Positions 27,460-35,203 of a DNA stretch of 64,000 nucleotides are shown here, piece by piece. The stretch is taken from contig BPGW01000001.1 in NCBI GenBank assembly GCA_026003235.1, positions 280,224 to 344,223 of the forward strand. The letters are read 5' to 3'. Source of the stretch: Bacteroidia bacterium (GTDB lineage: Bacteria > Bacteroidota > Bacteroidia > SpSt-205). Under the pieces are notes generated by a model. The model saw only the letters and a list, made by a program, of their open reading frames with translations, did no database searches and had not been told where the DNA came from. The translations under genes and the position numbers were made by a program. Each line of letters opens with the position of its first letter. The stretch's first letter is position 1.

Positions 27460-28953
27460 CTACCTTGGGAAGAGCCGCTGAAGCTGGAGAGCCAGGTTAA
27501 GGTCACCCTGAATGCGCACTTTGCCGCTGAGGAAAGCCTGCATAGGGTCAAGCTGGCCGGTCAGGAGCGCCTGGAGGTCGGTTGGGGTTACTTGTAGCAC
27601 GCAGGGGGCTTCGCGGGCACCCTCAAGAAGCTGGTTGGTAGGCCCGGTGCCGTCTATGACGAGGTGATGCTCCCCCAGGTCCAGTCCGATGCGTACGCCT
27701 ATAGGGGGGCCAGCGGCCTGCTTGCGCAGCAGCTGAACCACCTCCGCCACGGTATCAGCAGCCCCTCCAGCGGGATCAGCCGGCGCCGAGTAAGTCCGAT
27801 CGTCTATGAGGATCTTAGCCAGAATCTCCCGCATGATCTCCGATGAGCCCCCTCCGATGGTGAGAATGCGCACATCTCGGTACGCTCGGGCCACCTTGTA
27901 GTCCTCTATATAGCCGTACCCGCCAAACATTTGGAGGCATTCGTATGCGGCTTTGTTGGCCAGTTCGGTGGCAAGGAGCTTGGCGATGGTGCATTCTTCT
28001 ACGGCGTAGACGCCTTCCGCAAAAAGGCGGCAAGCGTGGTAGACGAAGGTTTTGACGGCCTGGGTCTCGGCATGCAGTTGGGCCATGCGGTGGCGCAGCA
28101 CCTGAAAGCGATTGATAGGCCGGCCGAAGGCCTGCCGCTGCGCCATGTACGCCAGGGTATACTCCATGAGGTGTTCAATCCCCGCTATAGCTCCTACCGC
28201 TCCAATGAGCCTTTCCAGCTGCAGGCCTTCCATCAGGTAGAAGAAGCCTTGGCCTTCCTTGCCGATGAGGTTCTCGGCGGGCACGCGCACCTGATCAAAG
28301 AAGATTTCTGCGGTGTCAGAGGCGTGCCATCCCAGCTTGCGTAGTTTATGGCGGGTGATGCCAGGGCTGTCTAAATCCACCACCAGAAGAGAGATGCCTT
28401 GGAGGCCGGCTTCGGGCTGGGTCTTCACCACCAGCACGATGAAGTCCCCGTAATAGCCGTTGGAGATGAAAGTTTTTTGGCCGGTCACGATGTACTCGTC
28501 TCCTTGCCGTACGGCGCGGGTTTGGATGCCCGCCACATCGGAGCCTGCCGCCGGCTCACTAATCCCTATTGCCGCAATCTTCTCCCCGCGGATGACGGGC
28601 GGCAAGTACTTCTGCTTGAGGGTTGGACTGCCGTATTTGTAAATGTACGGCGTAGACATGTACTGGGTGACCAGCGGAATCACCCCAAAACCCCCCGAAA
28701 ACACACGGGACACTTCCTCCGCAAATACCACCGTGTAAAAAAAGTCCAGCCCTGCTCCTCCATATTCAGGGGGGTAGTGCAGGCCCAAAAAACCCTGCTC
28801 GCCAAACGCACGCCAGAGGGATTTAGGAACCTGCTGTTGGGCTTCCCACTCATCTATGTAGGGCAGGACTTCTTTCTCTATAAACTTGCGCAGGCTCTCC
28901 CGAAAGAGTTCGTGTTCTGGGGAGAAGTAGTACCGGTTCAAGTTGGTATTCAT
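27460..28953 (-). CDS. acyl-CoA dehydrogenase fused to a C-terminal SCP2 domain
   Basis: A 497-residue flavoenzyme. Residues 1-385 are an acyl-CoA dehydrogenase: FRESLRKFIEKEVLPY, AIGISEPAAGSDVAGIQTRA (FAD-binding), YIVTGQKTFISNG, RQAFGRPINRFQVLRHRMA and LTIGGGSSEIMREILA. The C-terminal 100 residues form a sterol-carrier-protein-2-like domain that may hold acyl-CoA. FAD oxidises acyl-CoA to the 2,3-enoyl-CoA and passes electrons to ETF. It is the last gene of the catabolic operon and overlaps the ligase gene by four bases (ATGA). Substrate is unknown; a branched-chain or long-chain acyl-CoA fits the context. Confidence 0.88.
   Translation of the reverse strand: MNTNLNRYYFSPEHELFRESLRKFIEKEVLPYIDEWEAQQQVPKSLWRAFGEQGFLGLHYPPEYGGAGLDFFYTVVFAEEVSRVFSGGFGVIPLVTQYMSTPYIYKYGSPTLKQKYLPPVIRGEKIAAIGISEPAAGSDVAGIQTRAVRQGDEYIVTGQKTFISNGYYGDFIVLVVKTQPEAGLQGISLLVVDLDSPGITRHKLRKLGWHASDTAEIFFDQVRVPAENLIGKEGQGFFYLMEGLQLERLIGAVGAIAGIEHLMEYTLAYMAQRQAFGRPINRFQVLRHRMAQLHAETQAVKTFVYHACRLFAEGVYAVEECTIAKLLATELANKAAYECLQMFGGYGYIEDYKVARAYRDVRILTIGGGSSEIMREILAKILIDDRTYSAPADPAGGAADTVAEVVQLLRKQAAGPPIGVRIGLDLGEHHLVIDGTGPTNQLLEGAREAPCVLQVTPTDLQALLTGQLDPMQAFLSGKVRIQGDLNLALQLQRLFPR
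27469..27543 (-). repeat. 75-bp direct repeat, copy B (3' end of the acyl-CoA dehydrogenase gene)
   Basis: This copy is the functional end of the neighbouring gene, encoding MQAFLSGKVRIQGDL...LQRLF just before the TAG stop at 27460-27462. It differs from copy A at two adjacent bases (27476-27477). Confidence 0.9.
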
Positions 28954-30695
28954 ACGGTTACGGGATTTTGCTGGGTTTCATGCCAGATAACTGGCGTTGG
29001 GTGGTTTATCCAGGTCTGGTAGTGGGGGCTGTAGCGCTGGTGCACTTGGGGGCGGCGAACTTTGAGGGTGGGGGTCAAGAGACTGTTTTCAATGCTCCAA
29101 GTCTCGGCCAGCAGCACGATACGAGCGATGCGCTGGTAAGGGGGTAAAGGGTCGTTGACGGTTTCCAGAAGGCGAAGGAAGGCTGTTTCCACTTCGGTGC
29201 GGGGGGTTTTGTGTCCCAGCTCAGAGAGGGTAGCCAGAAGCAGCGGCTGAGGCAGGCCCAGCCCGACCACGCACACCTGCTCCACAAAAGGAAGCTGAGC
29301 GAAAGCCGTTTCCAAGGGCTCTGGCACCACAAAGAGGCCCTTGGCGGTTTTGAAGCTGTCTTTGAGGCGGCCGGTGATACGAAGAAAGCCCTCTTCGTCC
29401 AGCTGGCCGGTGTCTCCCGTATGCAGCCAGCCGTCCCGCAAGACCTCGGCGGTTTTTTCGGGGTCTTTGTAATAGCCCTCCATGACCCAGTCGGCCCACA
29501 TGAGGATTTCATCGGTCTCAGGGGCGATCCGCAGGCGAACCCCATGGAGCGGCTTGCCTACCGTGCCGGCCTTGTACAGGCCGCGTGGCATGACGGTGCA
29601 GCCCGCACAGTTCTCGGTCATGGCGTACACTTCGCGCAGGGGAACCCCCAATTCGTGAAACCAGCTTTTGATGGGGTCGGGGGTGATAGCGCCTCCGGTC
29701 AGGGCCAGTTCTACCCGGGCTAGGCCCAATTTCCGCCGAAGGTAGGCTTTCAGCAGGCTGCCCACCAGGGGCAAGCGCACCAGACGAGTATACCGCTTGG
29801 GCCCACCCAGCCGCTCTAAAACCCCTTGCTGGAGCCGCTGCCAGATACGCGGCACGCCGAAGAGAAAAGTCGGCTGGGTTTCGCGAAGGTTCTGCGCAAA
29901 AGTGTCTGCCGACTCCACAAAGGAGATCACACTACCCCGGTACAGTCCGGCGACTTCTATGGCGATGCGTTCGGCGATGTGGTTGAGCGGCAAGTACGAA
30001 AAGAGCCGGTATTCCCGCATCTCAAAAAGCCCGAAGTCTCCATGTTGCCGCTCATTCTCCATGAAGCGCACGGGGCAGCGGTACGGTAGCATGACGCCCT
30101 TGGGGGTGCCCGTAGTACCCGAGGTGTAGAGGATGGTCCACAGGTCCTCTAAGGCAGGCAGGTAAGCTTCTTGGAGGGGTTTGTGCTGAGCCAGGAGGGC
30201 TTCCCAGCTTTCGCCGGCTTCTACTTGCGAGCTACCTGGGTAGGACGGAAATCGGATGAGCCGCAGGTGGGAAGGAATGATGCCCTGGATTCTCTCCCAG
30301 TAGCCGGGGTCCAATTTGCCAACGAAAAGGTGGGTGACTTCGCTTTTTTCAAGGACCGTGCGCAAGTCGGCTGGTGCCAGGTTAGGGTAGAAGGGCACGC
30401 AGACGGCGCCTGTCATCCCGATCGCCAGATCAGCCAACACCCAGTGGTAGCAATTGCGTGAAAGCAAACCTACGAGGGTGCCTTTCTGCACGCCGAGGGC
30501 TTGGAGGGCTGCTGCGATGCGGCGGGCCTGGTCGCCTGCCTCTTGCCAGGTGACGGTGTGCCAGCGCCTTCCGTACGGCTGCCGTAGGAAGACTTCTTTG
30601 GCTTTTGCCCGCTCCCAGTAGTAAAACGCATGCAGGTGCGTGATAGGTCCCTGCTGCGCCCACAAAGCCGCTTCTATCTGAGTAGGTGCATTCAT
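28950..30695 (-). CDS. AMP-forming acyl-CoA synthetase (long-chain type)
   Basis: A 581-residue adenylate-forming ligase that activates a carboxylic acid with ATP and CoA. The P-loop-like motif TILYTSGTTGTPKGVMLPYR is clear, followed by YLPLNHIAERIAIE, LTGGAITPDPIKSWFHELG, YAMTENCAGC and the hinge region LHTGDTGQLDEEGFLRITGRLKDSFKTAKG. The order and motifs resemble long-chain fatty acyl-CoA synthetases. It overlaps both neighbours by four bases, indicating tight coupling. It probably provides the acyl-CoA for the adjoining dehydrogenase. Confidence 0.9.
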   Translation of the reverse strand: MNAPTQIEAALWAQQGPITHLHAFYYWERAKAKEVFLRQPYGRRWHTVTWQEAGDQARRIAAALQALGVQKGTLVGLLSRNCYHWVLADLAIGMTGAVCVPFYPNLAPADLRTVLEKSEVTHLFVGKLDPGYWERIQGIIPSHLRLIRFPSYPGSSQVEAGESWEALLAQHKPLQEAYLPALEDLWTILYTSGTTGTPKGVMLPYRCPVRFMENERQHGDFGLFEMREYRLFSYLPLNHIAERIAIEVAGLYRGSVISFVESADTFAQNLRETQPTFLFGVPRIWQRLQQGVLERLGGPKRYTRLVRLPLVGSLLKAYLRRKLGLARVELALTGGAITPDPIKSWFHELGVPLREVYAMTENCAGCTVMPRGLYKAGTVGKPLHGVRLRIAPETDEILMWADWVMEGYYKDPEKTAEVLRDGWLHTGDTGQLDEEGFLRITGRLKDSFKTAKGLFVVPEPLETAFAQLPFVEQVCVVGLGLPQPLLLATLSELGHKTPRTEVETAFLRLLETVNDPLPPYQRIARIVLLAETWSIENSLLTPTLKVRRPQVHQRYSPHYQTWINHPTPVIWHETQQNPVTV

Positions 30696-31465
30696 ACCAG
30701 CGGAAAAAAGTCGCCCCAGAGGCGCTGGCCGCCGTCTATGTAGATGGTTTCGCCTGTGATGTAAGTAGCGTACGGGGAAGCCAGAAAGAGGGTGAGGTAG
30801 GCGACCTCTTCTACGGTGCCCAGGCGGCGCAGCGGGATCTTCTCCGCTAAACCCTGCTTGAACTCCTCAGGATACTGCTCCAATCCAGAGGAAGCGATGA
30901 TGCCGGGGGCTATGGCGTTGACGCGTAGGCCATAGCGGCTCCACTCTACGGCGAGGGTGCGGGTGAGGTTCTCCACGCCCGCCCGGGCCGCCCCCGTGTG
31001 CAGCATACCTGGAAAACCCCGATATATGTTGGCGATGATATTCAGGATCAGGCCTTGGCGAGCCGGCAGGAAAAACCGATGCGCCATCGTGTAGATCACA
31101 TTCCAGGTGCCGAGTAGGTTGTTCTGGATCACGGCGGCAAAACCCTTAGGGGTGATGTTTTCGGCGGGGGCCAAGTACTGGCCGCCGGCGTTGTTGACGA
31201 GCAGGTGGAGGGCACCGCACTGCTCTTGGATGTGGTCGGCCAGGGCCGTGACGTCCTCCAGGGAGCGGATATCGCACCGGTAAGCGTAGACGGGGCCAGC
31301 TTCAGCGAGGGTCTGAGCGGCGTGGTGGAGTTTTTCTTCGCTGCGGCCGCAGATGACGACAGTAGCGCCGGCACCCAAGAGCGCCTTTGCGATGGCGTAG
31401 CCAATGCCGCTTCCGCCGCCGGTTACGAGGGCCACTTGACCTTGCAAGGGGGTGCCAGCTAACAT
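30692..31465 (-). CDS. SDR oxidoreductase, trans-2-enoyl/dienoyl-CoA reductase-like
   Basis: A 257-residue Rossmann-fold reductase with the cofactor motif TGGGSGIGYAIAKAL, the NADPH-type CGRS and NNAGGQYLAPAENI. Instead of the classical YxxxK it has LHTGAARAGVENLTRTLAVEW, as I recall from peroxisomal trans-2-enoyl-CoA reductases and dienoyl-CoA reductases. It should therefore reduce an unsaturated acyl-CoA with NADPH. It lies three bases after the BKACE gene and overlaps the ligase gene. Confidence 0.82.
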   Translation of the reverse strand: MLAGTPLQGQVALVTGGGSGIGYAIAKALLGAGATVVICGRSEEKLHHAAQTLAEAGPVYAYRCDIRSLEDVTALADHIQEQCGALHLLVNNAGGQYLAPAENITPKGFAAVIQNNLLGTWNVIYTMAHRFFLPARQGLILNIIANIYRGFPGMLHTGAARAGVENLTRTLAVEWSRYGLRVNAIAPGIIASSGLEQYPEEFKQGLAEKIPLRRLGTVEEVAYLTLFLASPYATYITGETIYIDGGQRLWGDFFPLV

Positions 31466-31468
31466 AGC

Positions 31469-32332
31469 TTAGGGTTTGGGAGGCAAGTTAAGAAAAGCTC
31501 GGGTTTCGGCGAGGGTAGCGGGCTCCCGGCCCAGCATGCGGGCCAGCCGTACCGCGGCTTCTACGAGCTCGCCGTTAGAACGGGCCATTTCGCCCTCAGG
31601 GAGGTAGAAGTTGTCTTCCAGCCCCACGCGGATATGCCCGCCGAGGGTGAGCGCCACGGCGATGAGGGCCCATTGCCTTCGTCCAATGCCAATTACTTGC
31701 CAATGGCTCCCAGGAGGCACACTCCGAGCTTGGTGTACAAGGTTCTCCGTCGTAGCGGGAATGCCCCCCATCACGCCCATCACGAAACTAAACACATACG
31801 GCGGTCGCAGCAATCCCATGTCTATGAAGGGCGTGGCATTGTGAATGTGCCCGCAATCAAAAACCTCCATTTCTGGCAAGGTCCCCGCTTCCTGCATCAC
31901 CTGGAGGAAGTACTGAATGTCCCCAAACGGGTTCTGAAAGACGAAGTCGTGGTAAAAGCGTCGCGTTTTGGGCGAGTAGATGGCGTAGTTCATGGAGCCC
32001 ATGTTGAGGGCGGCCATGTCGGGGCGTAGCGCTCGGATGTGGTGTATGCGCTCTTCACGGGGTAGCCCCACCGCCCCCGTAGAAAAGTTGACGATGACGT
32101 TGGGGGTGCGCTGACGAACCTCCTCGTAGATTTGGCGGTAAGTTTCCACGTCAAAGGCGGGGAGGCCATTGGGCTGACGGGCGTGAATGTGCAGGATGGT
32201 GGCCCCGGCTTCTACGGCGCGGCGCCCTTCTTCGGCGATCTCCGCTGGCGTATAAGGAATGTAAGGGCACTGCTCACGCGTAGCTAAGACGCCAGTCAAA
32301 GCGGCCGTAATCACGACTTTGTTATCACTCAT
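31469..32332 (-). CDS. beta-keto acid cleavage enzyme (BKACE, formerly DUF849)
   Basis: A 287-residue zinc enzyme of the BKACE family, which condenses a beta-keto acid with acetyl-CoA, releasing acetoacetate and a new acyl-CoA. Typical features are VVITAALTGV at the start, the metal-binding ILHIHAR, NFSTGA, PDMAALNMGSMNYA, VFDCGHIHNA and GGHIRVGLEDNFYLPEGEMARSN at the end. I chose ATG 32332 (MSDNKVVITAAL); an upstream in-frame start at 32437 would run into the hydratase gene. In this operon it may take the place usually held by HMG-CoA lyase. Confidence 0.88.
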   Translation of the reverse strand: MSDNKVVITAALTGVLATREQCPYIPYTPAEIAEEGRRAVEAGATILHIHARQPNGLPAFDVETYRQIYEEVRQRTPNVIVNFSTGAVGLPREERIHHIRALRPDMAALNMGSMNYAIYSPKTRRFYHDFVFQNPFGDIQYFLQVMQEAGTLPEMEVFDCGHIHNATPFIDMGLLRPPYVFSFVMGVMGGIPATTENLVHQARSVPPGSHWQVIGIGRRQWALIAVALTLGGHIRVGLEDNFYLPEGEMARSNGELVEAAVRLARMLGREPATLAETRAFLNLPPKP

Positions 32333-32342
32333 AGGGCTGGGG

Positions 32343-33158
32343 TTATCTTCCTTTCCAGGTTGGCTTGCGTTTCTCTTGGAAGGCGCGCAGGCCTTCTTGG
32401 AAGTCTTCTGTTTGGACCAGTTTGAGCAGTTCGCCATGCAGGTCTTCGTGAGAGAGGTGGGCTAAGTGGTGGTAAGCGGCGATGCCGCGCTGCTGGGCCA
32501 GCGGCGCGCCTTCCCGCAGCTGGGCAATCAGCTGGTCTGCGGTGGTGAAGACGGCTTCGGGGGTTTCCACCAAGTGCGTGACGAGGCCCCAGGGTAGTAG
32601 CTCGGCGGCGGTGCGAGCCTCTCCTACCAAGCACCAGGCTAAGGCCAAGCGGGGCGGCATAAACGCAGAGAGGGCTTTGAGCACCTGGAAAGGGAACAGG
32701 CCTCTTCGTACCTCCGGCAAAGCAAACCGTACCCCTTTGTGGGCTATCACGAAGGTGGCCCCTGTGATGAGGAGGAGCCCGCCGGCCACCACATCGCCCG
32801 TCACTTCGGCAAGAAGGGGCCGCGTGAGCAGCGGGAAAAAGGCATGTAGTACGATAGGTTGGGCGGCTTTAGGTACCGTTGAGGGGGACTCTTCTTCGCC
32901 AGCGAAGGCCCGCAGGTCAGCGCCCGCACAGAATACCTCCCCTGCGGCCCGTAGCCTCACAAAACGAAGGTCCGGCTGGGTCTCGGCCCAAGCCAGGCCG
33001 TACGCCAGCTCGTTCAGAAGGGTAGGGCTGAGGGCATTCCGTCGGCTGGGGTTCTGGAGGGTCAGCAAAAGCGTATCCCCTTGCACGGCCCACCCCACCT
33101 GCGCCCATTGGAAGCTCTCAGGGGGGGCCAACCGGGGAAAGTACTCGGCTAAGCTCAT
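32343..33158 (-). CDS. enoyl-CoA hydratase/isomerase family protein
   Basis: A 271-residue crotonase-fold protein. The oxyanion-hole regions are GEVFCAGADLRAFAG and VTGDVVAGGLLLITGATFVIA, and FALPEVRRGLFPFQ carries the second conserved glutamate. The first catalytic glutamate of hydratases, normally in GGGCELA, is replaced by leucine (AGGLLLI), so simple hydration is doubtful; isomerase, lyase or another crotonase reaction is possible. By position it could serve as methylglutaconyl-CoA hydratase of a leucine-type pathway. It overlaps the biotin carboxylase gene by four bases. Confidence 0.82.
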   Translation of the reverse strand: MSLAEYFPRLAPPESFQWAQVGWAVQGDTLLLTLQNPSRRNALSPTLLNELAYGLAWAETQPDLRFVRLRAAGEVFCAGADLRAFAGEEESPSTVPKAAQPIVLHAFFPLLTRPLLAEVTGDVVAGGLLLITGATFVIAHKGVRFALPEVRRGLFPFQVLKALSAFMPPRLALAWCLVGEARTAAELLPWGLVTHLVETPEAVFTTADQLIAQLREGAPLAQQRGIAAYHHLAHLSHEDLHGELLKLVQTEDFQEGLRAFQEKRKPTWKGR

Positions 33159-35203
33159 GTTTCAGAGATAGGTTCAATGCGGAGGAGCTCGGTACCAGCG
33201 TCCACGGTCTGGCCTTCGCTTACGAAGACGGCTTTTACTTGGCCTGCTTGGTGGGCGGTAAGGCGGTTTTCCATCTTCATGGAGACGAAGACGAGCAGGG
33301 GCTGGCCAGGGGTGACCGTGTCGCCAGGCCGAACCAACACCTGGACCACTTGGCCAGGCATGGGGGCCCTGTATTGGCCTTCTTGGGGGGAGGCCCTGCC
33401 TGACTCAGGGAAACGGGGCATTAGGCGCACTTCTGCGTGTCCTTTGCCTGGTTCGTGTAGCCAGTGGAGGGACCCTTCCTCGGAGAGAGCGATACGCAGG
33501 GTATGATGCCGGCCCTGCCATTCGTAGACTACCTCGTGGGGGCCAGCATGGAGGAGCCAGGCTTGACCTTCTTGGTCAAAGGCCCGGCATACGTAGCGGC
33601 GGTTGTCCAGGGGGCGATAGGCCACGGTGACCGTCTTGTGGCCTACCTGCCAGCCGTAGGGCAGAGGGGGATCGGGCAGATTCCGCCAGCTTGGGGGGAA
33701 ATGGGGGAGCCCAGGTAGGCTGGCAGAGGCCTGAGCCAATCGCCACAAGGTCAGCCCCACAAGCCAGGCTGCCCATGTGTCGGTGTCAAAACGATGCGCC
33801 AGTTGGTCAAAAAGGTCTTTGCGCCGGCTTAGAAAGGTGGTGTCATACTGTCCGGCCTGGACAGAAGGATCGCTGCTAAGCAGTGCTAAAAAGTCCAGAT
33901 TATGGCGCAGCCCCAGGCAGGTCAAGTGCGAGAGGGCATAAGCCAACCGCTGAAGGGCCTGGGGACGAGTGGGGGCATGCACGATGATTTTAGCCAGCAG
34001 AGGGTCGTAAAAAGGCGATACTTCTGTGCCGGTTTCTACGCCGCTGTCTATCCGGAGGTAGGGGAGCTCGGGAACCTGCCATTGGAGGATGCGCCCTGCA
34101 GAAGGCCGGAAGTCCGCTGCGGGGTCTTCGGCGTACAGCCGCACTTCTATAGCATGGCCGGCCGGTCGAAGGTCCTCTTGCTGGAAAGGCAGCGCTTCGC
34201 CAGCCGCTATCCGGAGCTGCCATTCCACCAGGTCCAGACCCAAGAGCGCCTCCGTAACCGGATGCTCAACCTGCAGGCGGGTGTTGACTTCAAGGAAGTA
34301 GAACTCGCCTGGCCCTACGTAGAGAAATTCTACGGTGCCGGCGTTGTCGTAGGCGAGGAGGCGGCCAATCTGGAGGGCTGTCGCCGTGAGGGCCTGCCGG
34401 TCTTCTTGCGAGAGCCCCGGCGAAGGCGCCTCTTCCCACACCTTCTGATACCGGCGCTGAAGAGAACACTCTCGTTCGTAGAGGTGAACCAAGTGGCCGT
34501 GTTGGTCGCCAAGGAGTTGTACCTCAATGTGGCGGGCGCCGGGAAAGTACCGTTCAAGGAGCAGGTCGCCGCAGCCAAAAGCGTTGAGGGCTTCTCGTTG
34601 GGCAGCGTCAAAAGCTTCTTGAAACGCAGCGGGTTCGGAGACGATGCGCATACCTTTTCCTCCACCACCGGCGGCGGCTTTGAGCAGAACGGGATAGCCC
34701 AGCTTGGCGGCGGCGGCCTGGAGGGCTTCGGGCCCGGCCTCCGGCTCGTAATAGCCTGGAATCGTCGCAATCCCATGGGCCGCCATCAGGGCGCGAGCCT
34801 CGGATTTGGACCCCATGCGGGCTATGGCTTCTGGATGCGGACCTACGAAGCGCAGGGGGGGCTGGCCTGAGGCTACCCGCTGCGCAGACCGCTCCGCCAC
34901 CTGCCGGGCGAACGCTGCATTCTCGGAGAGGAAGCCATACCCAGGGTGAATCGCATCAGCCCCAGATCGGTCCGCAATGGCCAGAATCTTCTCAACGCTA
35001 AGGTAAGTCTCGGCGGGGGTCTGACCTTGGAGGGGATAGGCTTCGTCGGCCTCGCGTACAAAAGGGGCTTCCCGGTCCGGGTCGCTGTACACGGCTACGG
35101 TCCGAATGCCCAAGCGCCGGCAAGTACGCTGGATCCGCCGAGCTATTTCGCCTCGGTTTGCGATGAGCACCTTGCGAATCGGCTCAATGCCGGAAGACGC
35201 CAT
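33155..35203 (-). CDS. acyl-CoA carboxylase biotin-containing subunit (methylcrotonyl/propionyl type)
   Basis: A 682-residue fusion of biotin carboxylase and biotin carrier. Domains in order: N-terminal KVLIANRGEIARRI, ATP-grasp with AAAGGGGKGMRIV and EVNTRLQVEHPVTEALLGLDLVEWQL, a C-terminal carboxylase part, a BT-like linker region, and the biotinyl domain with MPGQVVQVLVRPGD and VSMKMEN, where the lysine is biotinylated (the usual motif is AMKM). It carboxylates biotin with bicarbonate and ATP. It starts 20 bases inside the carboxyltransferase gene. It is the only biotin carboxylase in the window, although two carboxyltransferases are present. Confidence 0.93.
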   Translation of the reverse strand: MASSGIEPIRKVLIANRGEIARRIQRTCRRLGIRTVAVYSDPDREAPFVREADEAYPLQGQTPAETYLSVEKILAIADRSGADAIHPGYGFLSENAAFARQVAERSAQRVASGQPPLRFVGPHPEAIARMGSKSEARALMAAHGIATIPGYYEPEAGPEALQAAAAKLGYPVLLKAAAGGGGKGMRIVSEPAAFQEAFDAAQREALNAFGCGDLLLERYFPGARHIEVQLLGDQHGHLVHLYERECSLQRRYQKVWEEAPSPGLSQEDRQALTATALQIGRLLAYDNAGTVEFLYVGPGEFYFLEVNTRLQVEHPVTEALLGLDLVEWQLRIAAGEALPFQQEDLRPAGHAIEVRLYAEDPAADFRPSAGRILQWQVPELPYLRIDSGVETGTEVSPFYDPLLAKIIVHAPTRPQALQRLAYALSHLTCLGLRHNLDFLALLSSDPSVQAGQYDTTFLSRRKDLFDQLAHRFDTDTWAAWLVGLTLWRLAQASASLPGLPHFPPSWRNLPDPPLPYGWQVGHKTVTVAYRPLDNRRYVCRAFDQEGQAWLLHAGPHEVVYEWQGRHHTLRIALSEEGSLHWLHEPGKGHAEVRLMPRFPESGRASPQEGQYRAPMPGQVVQVLVRPGDTVTPGQPLLVFVSMKMENRLTAHQAGQVKAVFVSEGQTVDAGTELLRIEPISET

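Larger units (their letters stand above)
26439..27468. mobile_element. low-GC insert between the direct repeats
   Basis: About 1.03 kb of clearly AT-richer sequence lies between the two 75-bp repeats, next to a tRNA gene. It contains one minus-strand ORF with its own promoter box. No integrase, transposase or inverted termini are visible. I infer acquisition by recombination at the 3' end of the acyl-CoA dehydrogenase gene, with duplication of that end. Bases 26439-26615 and 27330-27459 hold no further gene that I can see. Confidence 0.5.
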
